From Bacteroidota bacterium (GTDB lineage Bacteria; Bacteroidota; Bacteroidia; Cytophagales; Microscillaceae): a stretch of 61,838 nucleotides of DNA. The translations under genes were made by a program, and so were the position numbers. Each line of letters starts with the position of its first letter. Position 1 is the stretch's first letter. Below, in pieces: positions 28,307 through 34,738 of this stretch. A model generated the notes under the pieces. It had not been told where the DNA came from, searched no databases, and was given only the letters and a program-made list of their open reading frames with translations. The stretch is taken from positions 1-61,838 of the forward strand of contig RDXZ01000010.1 in the NCBI GenBank assembly GCA_004293265.1. The letters are read 5' to 3'.

Positions 28307-28338
28307 CAAATTTAACAAAGAATAAACGAAATCACAAA
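28307..28338 (-). promoter_or_regulatory. promoter of the TlpA-like gene
   Basis: On the minus strand TTTG (28335-28338), 20-bp spacer, TAAATTTG (28307-28314). It is an ideal Bacteroidota promoter, with the predicted start of transcription near 28300. Confidence 0.7.
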
Positions 28339-28377
28339 AAACTTGGTTATAAAATAAGGAATGAAATTTTTTAGATA

Positions 28378-28914
28378 TTATTCTTGGTGCGAAAAATCTT
28401 GTGGTTTGGGTAGATTTTCTAAGGAATCCAATCCGAAATATTCCATAAATTTTTCAGATGTACCATATAAAATTGGATTGCCTGCGGTTTCTGCTTTTCC
28501 TTTCATTTCAATCAAATCTTTTTCTACTAACTTTTGGACTGCATAATCAGAATTTGTACCTCTAATTTGTTCGATTTGTGATTTTGTAATTGGTTGTTTG
28601 TAAGCAATAATTGACAAAGTTTCTAAGGCAGATTTTGAAAGTTGTTTTTTAGATTGTTGTTTGAGCATACTCGACAACACAAGATGATACGCTGGTTTTG
28701 TCATCATTTGATAACCGCCGCCTGCCTTGACTAATCCAAAAGCAAAATCTTCTCTTTGATATTTTTCTTTTAAACTTTCGATGGCTTCTGTGATATGATT
28801 TTCAGGAATTTCGGTATCAAAATATTCTGTTAAAATTATTTTTATATCAGCCACGCCCAAAGGTTGTGGAGTAGCAAAAATCAACGCTTCTACTTGATTG
28901 ATAAGGTATTGCAT
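28378..28914 (-). CDS. scpB: segregation and condensation protein B
   Basis: 178 residues, the usual length. Two winged-helix domains; the signature YQMMTKPAY, LSKSALETLSIIAYKQPITKSQIEQIRG and the end AGNPILYGTSEKFMEYFGLDSLENLP are specific for ScpB. It forms the SMC-ScpAB complex for chromosome condensation. scpA and smc are not in the window. It follows the LolA-like gene by 39 bp and may be its second cistron; the TlpA-like gene downstream has its own promoter. Confidence 0.95.
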   Translation of the reverse strand: MQYLINQVEALIFATPQPLGVADIKIILTEYFDTEIPENHITEAIESLKEKYQREDFAFGLVKAGGGYQMMTKPAYHLVLSSMLKQQSKKQLSKSALETLSIIAYKQPITKSQIEQIRGTNSDYAVQKLVEKDLIEMKGKAETAGNPILYGTSEKFMEYFGLDSLENLPKPQDFSHQE

Positions 28915-28953
28915 AAAATTTTGAAGTAAGATTGTGTATAAAAACGTAAGAAA

Positions 28954-29679
28954 TTATTGTTTTTTTATGAGTTCAAAAGTTTGCGAAGGTAATTTTTTTT
29001 GACTTATTTCAATATCAAAATATTGCTCGATTTGTACTTTTTTGCCTCGTGAAAGTACAATTACTTCGGTTTCTATCCACGATTTTCTATTTACTTTTTT
29101 ATGTTTTTTGAATTGTAATTCCATAATCGTAGCGCCTTGATTCGAAAAAACTCTTACTACATATAAATTTTCGGCATCAAACCAAACTTGTGGTGTTTTA
29201 AAATCGTTTTCTAATGCTCCCAAAACATATACTTTTCGATTTTCCCAAGTAGTAGTATAAAATTTGGTAAGGTCATAACCTGCTTCTTTAAAATTTTTGC
29301 GAGCATATTCTTTTTCTATAAAAAAAATACCGCCGTTCCAAGCCAAAAAATCGTGAAAATAAGCACTGGCTTTTCCTAAAGTGCCGTTTCTTACTTGATA
29401 AACGCTATCATTTTTGAACAATACTGTGTTTTGTGAAGTGCTATCTAAATCTATGCGAAATTTATTTGGAAATTCGATATATTCTTTCCAAGTTGAACGA
29501 CCAACAATGCTATCTTTATTGTCAAAATGAATATTTTTTTGTGTAAATGTTACGCTTTTATAATGTCCTTTTTTATGTTTTTTTTGAAGTGCTTCCCATA
29601 AAGAATCAAAATCTTTGATAGTAGTTGGCAAAATTAAAATACTAAAAATAAAAATAAGTGATGATATTGTTGATGACAT
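28954..29679 (-). CDS. second LolA-like periplasmic protein
   Basis: 241 residues with an N-terminal hydrophobic signal (about 5-20). LolA-like features are a helix SLWEALQKKHKKGHYKSVTFTQKN, W-x-E-Y-I-E-F-P-N-K-F-R-I-D (the YxxFPxxFRID block) and later beta strands ending VIVLSRGKKVQIEQYFDIEIS. It probably binds a lipid or lipoprotein in the periplasm. It differs clearly from the LolA-like protein at 16646, so the two are old paralogues or distinct subfamilies. ScpB lies 39 bp downstream. Confidence 0.65.
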   Translation of the reverse strand: MSSTISSLIFIFSILILPTTIKDFDSLWEALQKKHKKGHYKSVTFTQKNIHFDNKDSIVGRSTWKEYIEFPNKFRIDLDSTSQNTVLFKNDSVYQVRNGTLGKASAYFHDFLAWNGGIFFIEKEYARKNFKEAGYDLTKFYTTTWENRKVYVLGALENDFKTPQVWFDAENLYVVRVFSNQGATIMELQFKKHKKVNRKSWIETEVIVLSRGKKVQIEQYFDIEISQKKLPSQTFELIKKQ

Positions 29680-29781
29680 AATGCAGATGTTTTATGTTTT
29701 AGAAGATTAAAATAAAAATTATTAAGCCCAATCCAAAGGGAGTTTTTGAGCATTTTCAGAAAAAAAGGTTATTGTTTCTAA

Positions 29782-29836
29782 CTATTTATGTACTTTTGGG
29801 GCAACGTGGAAGTTTACACCAAAAGTACGTAAATAG
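29782..29836. repeat. 16-bp inverted repeat between ilvE and the LolA-like gene
   Basis: CTATTTATGTACTTTT (29782-29797) pairs with 29821-29836 with one mismatch and a 23-nt loop. It sits just past the ilvE stop (29860 on the minus strand). Lacking a T-run, it is either the ilvE 3' hairpin or a small repeat. Confidence 0.5.
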
Positions 29837-29859
29837 ATAGGATATTTTTAACTTATTTT

Positions 29860-30930
29860 TTATTTTGAAATAGGATATAACCAACCAAATTCATCTTTTA
29901 TTTTTCCTTTGCATACATCTTGCAAATATTTTTTTGCTTTGAGTGCAAATCCATTTTCGTCTAAGGCTTTTAATTCAAAAACTTTATCATTGAAACCAAT
30001 GGCTTCCATTTGAGCAATAACTGCGGCAGTTCCTACGCCAAAAAATTCCTCTAAAGTACCGTTTTCTAACGCATTTCTAACTTCTTCGATACTCAAAGGA
30101 CGTTCTTCGACTTCATATCCCCAATGTTTTGCTAAATGCAACAAAGTTCGTCTGGTAACACCGTTTAAAATTGTGTCGTGGACATCAGGCGTGATAATTT
30201 TTCCATTAATTTTAAACATCAAATTCATTGTGCCTGATTCTTCAATATTTTTTCTATATTGACTATCTGTCCAAATGATTTGGTCAAAACCTTGGTCTTG
30301 TGCTAATTTTGCAGGATACAAAGAAGCGGCATAATTTCCTGCAGTTTTGGCTGAACCAATACCACCTGAGGCGGCTCTTACATAATCCGTTTCCACTTTC
30401 ATACGCAAAGGTTTTTCGTAGTAAGGACCTGACGGACAACACATCACCACAAACCTATAACCTGTCGAAGGGTGCATACCGACCACTTCGTCTGAGGCGT
30501 ACATTACGGGGCGTAAATACATCGAGGCACCTGTGGTTTGAGGCACCCAATCAGCCTCTATTTGTAGTAATTTAGCAATTCCGCCTAAAAAAATTTCCTC
30601 TGGGAGTGTAGGCATACACATACGAATGGCAGATGCGTTCATACGTTGAAAATTAAGTTCTGGGCGAAACATTACAATTTCTCCATCATCTTTTCTATGG
30701 GCTTTCATTCCTTCAAATATAGATTGACCATAGTGAATAGCCAACATAGAAGGTGCAATTTCTAACTTACCATAAGGAACAATTTGTGGCGTTTTCCATT
30801 CATTATCTTCATAAGCGACTACTAACATGTGGTCAGAAAAAACGCGCCCGAATGGTAATTTGTTAAAGTCTGTACTCGCTAACTTTGAATTTTTTGTAGG
30901 AGTAATGTCAAAATCTAAGGTGGCTATCAT
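29860..30930 (-). CDS. ilvE: branched-chain amino-acid aminotransferase
   Basis: 356 residues, BCAT type II of fold class IV. The PLP lysine lies in IGSAKTAGNYAASL. Other marks are GLKAHR-like FEGMKAHRKDDGEIVMFRPELN, YLRPVMYASDEVVGMHPS, and ESGTMNLMFKINGKIITP with ILNGVTRRTLLHLAKHWGYEVEERPL. Transfers amino groups between leucine, isoleucine or valine and 2-oxoglutarate. Single gene; no -7 box could be picked upstream. Confidence 0.95.
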   Translation of the reverse strand: MIATLDFDITPTKNSKLASTDFNKLPFGRVFSDHMLVVAYEDNEWKTPQIVPYGKLEIAPSMLAIHYGQSIFEGMKAHRKDDGEIVMFRPELNFQRMNASAIRMCMPTLPEEIFLGGIAKLLQIEADWVPQTTGASMYLRPVMYASDEVVGMHPSTGYRFVVMCCPSGPYYEKPLRMKVETDYVRAASGGIGSAKTAGNYAASLYPAKLAQDQGFDQIIWTDSQYRKNIEESGTMNLMFKINGKIITPDVHDTILNGVTRRTLLHLAKHWGYEVEERPLSIEEVRNALENGTLEEFFGVGTAAVIAQMEAIGFNDKVFELKALDENGFALKAKKYLQDVCKGKIKDEFGWLYPISK

Positions 30931-31032
30931 ATTATTAAAAAATTAATTTAAAAGTTTAAAAATTTTTTGTTTTACAAGCGGTCTATTTAAAAATACAAAA
31001 AATATTATAAAATACGAAAAGACAAAAAAATA

Positions 31033-31575
31033 CTATCTGCTTTTCCAATGAATTTCATCAATTTGTAAATCTTTGTGCATCTGTCTGCATAACATAAACA
31101 AATAATCAGACAATCTGTTCAAATATTGATACACCAATTCATCAACTTTTGTGGTATGTGTCAAGGCTATTACTAATCTTTCAGCACGCCTACACACACA
31201 CCTTGCCACTTGTCCAAAAGATATACTTTGATGACCACCGGGTAAAATAAAATTTCTTAAAGGTTCAACTTGCACATCAATTTCGTCTATAGCATTTTCT
31301 AAGGCGGTGATATCATCTTGAACTAACATAGGAATTTTGAATTTTGCGTCATCTTCCAATGCTAAAATTGAACCTATAATAAATAAATTATTTTGAATAG
31401 ACCTCAAAAAATTACTTCTATTGATGTTGATAGTTTGGTCTGCTAATAAGCCAATATAAGCATTTAGTTCGTCGACAGTGCCATAGCTATCGATTCTTAA
31501 ATCTGCTTTTGATACTTTTGTGCCGCCGATAAGGCTTGTAGTTCCTTTATCGCCTGCTTTTGTATATATTTTCAT
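31033..31575 (-). CDS. cob(I)alamin adenosyltransferase, PduO type
   Basis: 180 residues. The N-terminal ATP loop TKAGDKGTTSLIGG and SYGTVDELNAYIGLL, and later CRRAERLV with YLNRLSDYLFMLCRQ, define the PduO/MMAB family. It makes adenosylcobalamin from corrinoid and ATP. No cobalamin-dependent enzyme or other cobalamin gene is in the window; methylmalonyl-CoA mutase elsewhere is the likely customer. A minus-strand box TACCTTTA (31595-31602, one mismatch) is 20 bp upstream of the start. Confidence 0.93.
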   Translation of the reverse strand: MKIYTKAGDKGTTSLIGGTKVSKADLRIDSYGTVDELNAYIGLLADQTININRSNFLRSIQNNLFIIGSILALEDDAKFKIPMLVQDDITALENAIDEIDVQVEPLRNFILPGGHQSISFGQVARCVCRRAERLVIALTHTTKVDELVYQYLNRLSDYLFMLCRQMHKDLQIDEIHWKSR

Positions 31576-31970
31576 TTTATTATAATTTCGAGTGTAAAGG
31601 TAAATTATTTTTTTGAAATTTCATAATTATAGTGTTTTTTTTTATTTTTTGGTAAAAAAAAACATTATTTTAGAATATACTAAGCGGTTGGAAAGTAAAA
31701 AATAAAGAAATAAAATGAAAATAAAATATATTTTGGCATACTCATTTTTAGAGTTGTCGATGTTGCAAACTGGAGAGTCTGCAAAAAAAATAGTTATGAT
31801 ATTTGTTGATTGAATAAGAAAAAATAACTTTGTTTAAAAAAAATATACCCAATAAATAAAAATGGTCGTATTTTAAATGTAATATCAAACTAAAAAGCAC
31901 TAAAAAAAACAACATACTTTTCAGTAGAAATGTTTTTTTTAGTACTTTTTGAATGTTTATTTTCTGATAT
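31576..31970. other. 395-bp gap downstream of the lipoprotein pair
   Basis: It holds the 3' hairpin of the lipoprotein gene (31892-31950) and otherwise AT-rich DNA. A 32-codon frame at 31714 was considered and rejected as a gene. Confidence 0.5.
31892..31950 (-). terminator. terminator of the first duplicated lipoprotein gene
   Basis: A 20-bp stem (31892-31911 with 31931-31950; one G.U) and 19-nt loop. The same hairpin, with nearly identical sequence, follows the other copy at 32658-32716, so the terminator was duplicated with the gene. Confidence 0.75.
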
Positions 31971-32510
31971 TTATTTTACTTTTTTATAAAAATATGTACT
32001 AAGACTTGCTTCCCCGCCTTGTGGAACAAGCACTAATTCATCTTCACTGACAGATATTAAGTGATACTCACAAAAATCAGGGGCATCTGGCATTGCTTCT
32101 CTTAATCTTATTCCCATAATTGGTGTAGGTTCTTGACTTTGTTTTGCTTGTTCTATTTTCTCTTTACTGAGTTTTACAAGTCCCCACTTATCTTTACGTT
32201 TTTCGGCACCCTGACCAGGCTCTTCTTCAAAAGTAGTTTCTTTAAAAAGAATATAGCCCTCTGCTTTGGTTGGTGGCACACCTTCCATCTTAGTTTCTAC
32301 TTTGGTTTGTTGCCATTTTCCCATTAGTTTTTTTCTGATGTCTTCTTCAGAATCCTCTTTTTTAGTTTTTTCTTCTGATTTCTCTGCTGTTTTTTCATCT
32401 GCTTTTTTTTCAGATGATTCTTCTGTTTTTTTCTCGTCTTTTTTTTCTCCGCAACTTACCAAAATTGCGAAAGAAAGGACTAAAAATAGCCCAAAAGTGT
32501 GTTTTTTCAT
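31971..32510 (-). CDS. lipoprotein with lipocalin-like domain, duplicate A
   Basis: 179 residues. Lipobox LVSC (cysteine 20), then a 45-residue Lys/Glu linker with repeated KKTEESSEKKADEK blocks, then a globular domain starting GKWQQTKVE (about 65) that looks like the small lipocalin-like beta-barrels common in Bacteroidota lipoproteins (G-x-W, then strands ending Y-F-Y-K-K-V-K). Nearly identical in its first 75 residues to the gene at 32736; the domains differ more. Function unknown. -33/-7 promoter at 32544-32574. Confidence 0.8.
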   Translation of the reverse strand: MKKHTFGLFLVLSFAILVSCGEKKDEKKTEESSEKKADEKTAEKSEEKTKKEDSEEDIRKKLMGKWQQTKVETKMEGVPPTKAEGYILFKETTFEEEPGQGAEKRKDKWGLVKLSKEKIEQAKQSQEPTPIMGIRLREAMPDAPDFCEYHLISVSEDELVLVPQGGEASLSTYFYKKVK

Positions 32511-32543
32511 ATTTAGAAATGTATTTATTTAGTTTAACTATTG

Positions 32544-32574
32544 CAAAAGTAAAGTTTTTTTTTAAAATTCCAAA
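32544..32574 (-). promoter_or_regulatory. promoter of duplicate A
   Basis: Minus strand TTTG (32571-32574), 19-bp spacer, TACTTTTG (32544-32551). Confidence 0.65.
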
Positions 32575-32657
32575 TTTTTTATCAAAAAAATATCGAACAT
32601 TGCATAAATATCAATTATACTTTATAAAATGGTGGTGTTATAATACAATATCAAAAT

Positions 32658-32716
32658 AAAAAGCACTAAAAAAAACAACATACTTTTCAGTAGAAATGTT
32701 TTTTTAGTACTTTTTG
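32658..32716 (-). terminator. terminator of the second duplicated lipoprotein gene
   Basis: Stem of about 19-20 bp (32658-32677 with 32698-32716), almost the same sequence as 31892-31950. Lies just upstream of the promoter of duplicate A. Confidence 0.75.
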
Positions 32717-32735
32717 AATGTTTATTTTCTGATAT

Positions 32736-33308
32736 TTATTTTACTTTTTTGTAAATATATGTGTTAATACTTGCTTCGCCACCCTGCGGAACCATTACCA
32801 ACTCATTTTCATTAACAGATATTATATGATAGTTGCAATGATAAGGGTCTTCTGGGATTGGTTCACCACATCTTATTGCTGCAATTGGCATAGGTTCTTT
32901 GGTTGTCCCTGCTTTTCTACCTTGTTCTATTTGTTCTATTTGTTCTGGTCTGACTTTTACAAATGCCCATTTACCTTTGCGTTTTTCACCATCTTGATAA
33001 CCACCTTCTTCAAAAGTAGCTTCATTAAAAATAATATGCCCCTCTGCTTTGGGTGGTTCCCCCATCCCTTCCATATTACTTTCTATTTTGGTTTGTTGCC
33101 ATTTTCCCATTAGTTTTTTTCTGATGTCTTCTTCAGAATCCTCTTTTTTAGTTTTTTCATCTGATTTCTCTGCTGTTTTTTCATCTGCTTTTTTTTCAGA
33201 CGATTCTTCTGTTTTTTTCTCGTCTTTTTTCTCGTCTTTTTTTTCTCCGCAACTTACCAAAATTGCGAAAGAAAGGACTAAAAATAGCCCAAAAGTGTGT
33301 TTTTTCAT
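32736..33308 (-). CDS. lipoprotein with lipocalin-like domain, duplicate B
   Basis: 190 residues, paralogue of 31971-32510. The signal, lipobox (LVSC) and linker are almost identical apart from one extra DEKK unit; after GKWQQTK the two diverge (about half the positions kept), with an 11-residue longer middle here. DNA identity is high in the 5' half and again over the 3' end and terminator (about 100 bp), so the duplication was recent or the ends are kept alike by gene conversion while the middle changes. Own -7 box at 33341. Confidence 0.8.
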   Translation of the reverse strand: MKKHTFGLFLVLSFAILVSCGEKKDEKKDEKKTEESSEKKADEKTAEKSDEKTKKEDSEEDIRKKLMGKWQQTKIESNMEGMGEPPKAEGHIIFNEATFEEGGYQDGEKRKGKWAFVKVRPEQIEQIEQGRKAGTTKEPMPIAAIRCGEPIPEDPYHCNYHIISVNENELVMVPQGGEASINTYIYKKVK

Positions 33309-33340
33309 AATGTAGAAAACATTTTTAGTTTAATTTAATG

Positions 33341-33348
33341 CAAAGATA
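33341..33348 (-). promoter_or_regulatory. -7 box of duplicate B
   Basis: Minus-strand TATCTTTG, about 33 bp before the start codon; an imperfect -33 GTTG lies 18 bp further upstream. Confidence 0.55.
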
Positions 33349-33484
33349 AATTTTTTTTTAATATTCCAACTTTTTTATCAAAAAAAAACGACTTATATCA
33401 TTGTTTAGTCCGCAAATAAGACAAAAATATTTATGGTTCTTAGAAAATTTATATGGAAAACTATCGTAAGAAGCACGCGGATAA

Positions 33485-33640
33485 CGCGGATTTTACGAAT
33501 TAAAACGGATTTTTCGCCCCTGCTTCTGTCCCACAAGCAGTCTTCGTTGGTATAAGATTTGTTTGTTACAACATTCGCTTGTGGGACGCAAGCGAGGGCG
33601 TAAAACGGATTTTTTTATTTGTATAAATTTTATCCGCATA
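33485..33640. repeat. dispersed repeat split by an inserted palindrome
   Basis: CGCGGATTTTACGAATTAAA (start 33485) and its continuation recur inverted at about 52895-52951. In this copy the repeat is interrupted at 33515-33600, and the interrupted part TAAAACGGATTTTT stands on both sides (33501-33514 and 33601-33614). The downstream text TATTTGTATAAATTTTAT resumes the old repeat. Confidence 0.65.
33515..33600. mobile_element. 86-bp palindromic insertion with 14-bp flanking duplication
   Basis: 24-bp imperfect inverted ends (33515-33538 and 33577-33600, 20 of 24 matching; core GTCCCACAAGC). Flanked on both sides by the same 14 bp, TAAAACGGATTTTT. It is GC-rich against its surroundings and has no coding capacity. 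Best explained as a small non-autonomous mobile palindrome; the 14-bp duplication is long for most IS families. Confidence 0.55.
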
Positions 33641-33824
33641 AATATTAGAAGAATCTATTTTTTTACAAAAGCAGTATTTTTTCTTAATAAAAAAAACAAA
33701 TTAGTTAATTTTTAGTTAAATAATAAAATAATTCTATAAAAAAATGCAATTATACGCAACGCCATTTTATAAAAAAATCAATTCTAATCTGAAAAATATT
33801 ATTTATTATCCCAAAAAATATGTT

Positions 33825-33832
33825 TATTTTTG
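33825..33832 (+). promoter_or_regulatory. -7 box of the gene at 33883
   Basis: TATTTTTG fits the consensus. Because it lies downstream of an alternative start at 33820, the shorter start at 33883 is favoured. Confidence 0.55.
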
Positions 33833-33882
33833 CAAAAAATATATTTGAAAAAAGGAAAATATACATCAAATTTATTGCAACA

Positions 33883-34554
33883 ATGACAGAACAACAAATA
33901 AATTATATTGAAATTGGAAGAGGTGCTAAATTAGTCGCCAAAAAATATTGGCATCAATTTATACTTGGCATTGACCTAAGAGAAAGCGTCAATTTTTTAG
34001 TGGTCAGTGAGGTAGAGGAAAATGAAGTCTTATACAAAAGTAAAATATCTATCGAAGAAATAAAAAAATCTACATGGAAAGAACTCATTAAAATTTCTAA
34101 AACAAAAGATTTCATAGATAAATTAATAAAAATAAGTGAAAATAAACAGGAATTGTTCGATGAAATCAATACAATAGTCAAAAATATTCAACATACAACA
34201 AAATTACTCAATCAAAATTGGATTTCAAAAGATGAATACAATAATTTGGGGTACAATTCTAATTTTAGTAATTGGATTGATGCTACTTACACAAAAGGAA
34301 AACTTAAATTTATACTTAATTTAGATAGTTTGGAGGAAGAAAATTGTCATATTAAAATTCCTATACAACATTTTAGCGGAGAAAGTGGCTATTTTTCAAT
34401 TCAAATGGGAAGGTTTGAATTATCAAAAAATCAAATTCTTATTTGGCAAAACGATATTTTTCCAAGTCAAATCAAATATGAACTGATTGATAATGAATTG
34501 ATTTTAGAATTATATAAAAATAAAATAAAATTTGTACCAGAAACATTAATATAG
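33883..34554 (+). CDS. hypothetical protein
   Basis: 223 residues from MTEQQINYIEIGRG. It has no signal peptide or membrane helix. The first part IGRGAKLVAKKYWHQFILG suggests an alpha/beta start; a run of charged helices (about 50-115) follows, and a beta-rich C-terminal half (KLKFILNLDSLEEENCHIKIPIQHFSG). I recognise no family. A longer frame starts at 33820, but the promoter box at 33825 and the better N-terminus favour 33883. Confidence 0.6.
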   Translation: MTEQQINYIEIGRGAKLVAKKYWHQFILGIDLRESVNFLVVSEVEENEVLYKSKISIEEIKKSTWKELIKISKTKDFIDKLIKISENKQELFDEINTIVKNIQHTTKLLNQNWISKDEYNNLGYNSNFSNWIDATYTKGKLKFILNLDSLEEENCHIKIPIQHFSGESGYFSIQMGRFELSKNQILIWQNDIFPSQIKYELIDNELILELYKNKIKFVPETLI

Positions 34555-34622
34555 CAGTATAGTGTTATTAAAAAAAGTAAAAGTCTTGCTTTTTTTTTAT
34601 ATATTTTTTTTCTTTTAAAAAA

Positions 34623-34630
34623 TAACTTTG
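34623..34630 (+). promoter_or_regulatory. possible -7 box of the GAF/PAS gene
   Basis: TAACTTTG matches the consensus, 109 bp before the ATG at 34739. No -33 partner seen. Confidence 0.35.
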
Positions 34631-34738
34631 AAAAAAAAGTGAAAAAAAATTATGATTTTTCAAAAGTTTTTCTTATCATTACGCCTTGAATATTGATTTG
34701 GCACTTTGTTTGTCTTATCTAAGTAAAAATACAAAAAT

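Larger units (their letters stand above)
33309..33882. other. 574-bp gap with nested repeats
   Basis: No gene. The right end (33825-33832) has the promoter of the next gene. The middle holds an old repeat (33485-33506 and its continuation) interrupted by a palindrome, described separately. The left end carries the -7 box of duplicate B. Confidence 0.6.

Noticed and set aside
29782-29836. Terminator of ilvE
   Set aside because: Position is suitable, but there is no T-run and the loop is long, so it is listed as an inverted repeat only.
31714-31812. 32-codon frame starting MKIKYILAYSFLEL
   Set aside because: Too short, no conserved pattern and no promoter box; it lies in AT-rich DNA where such frames are common.
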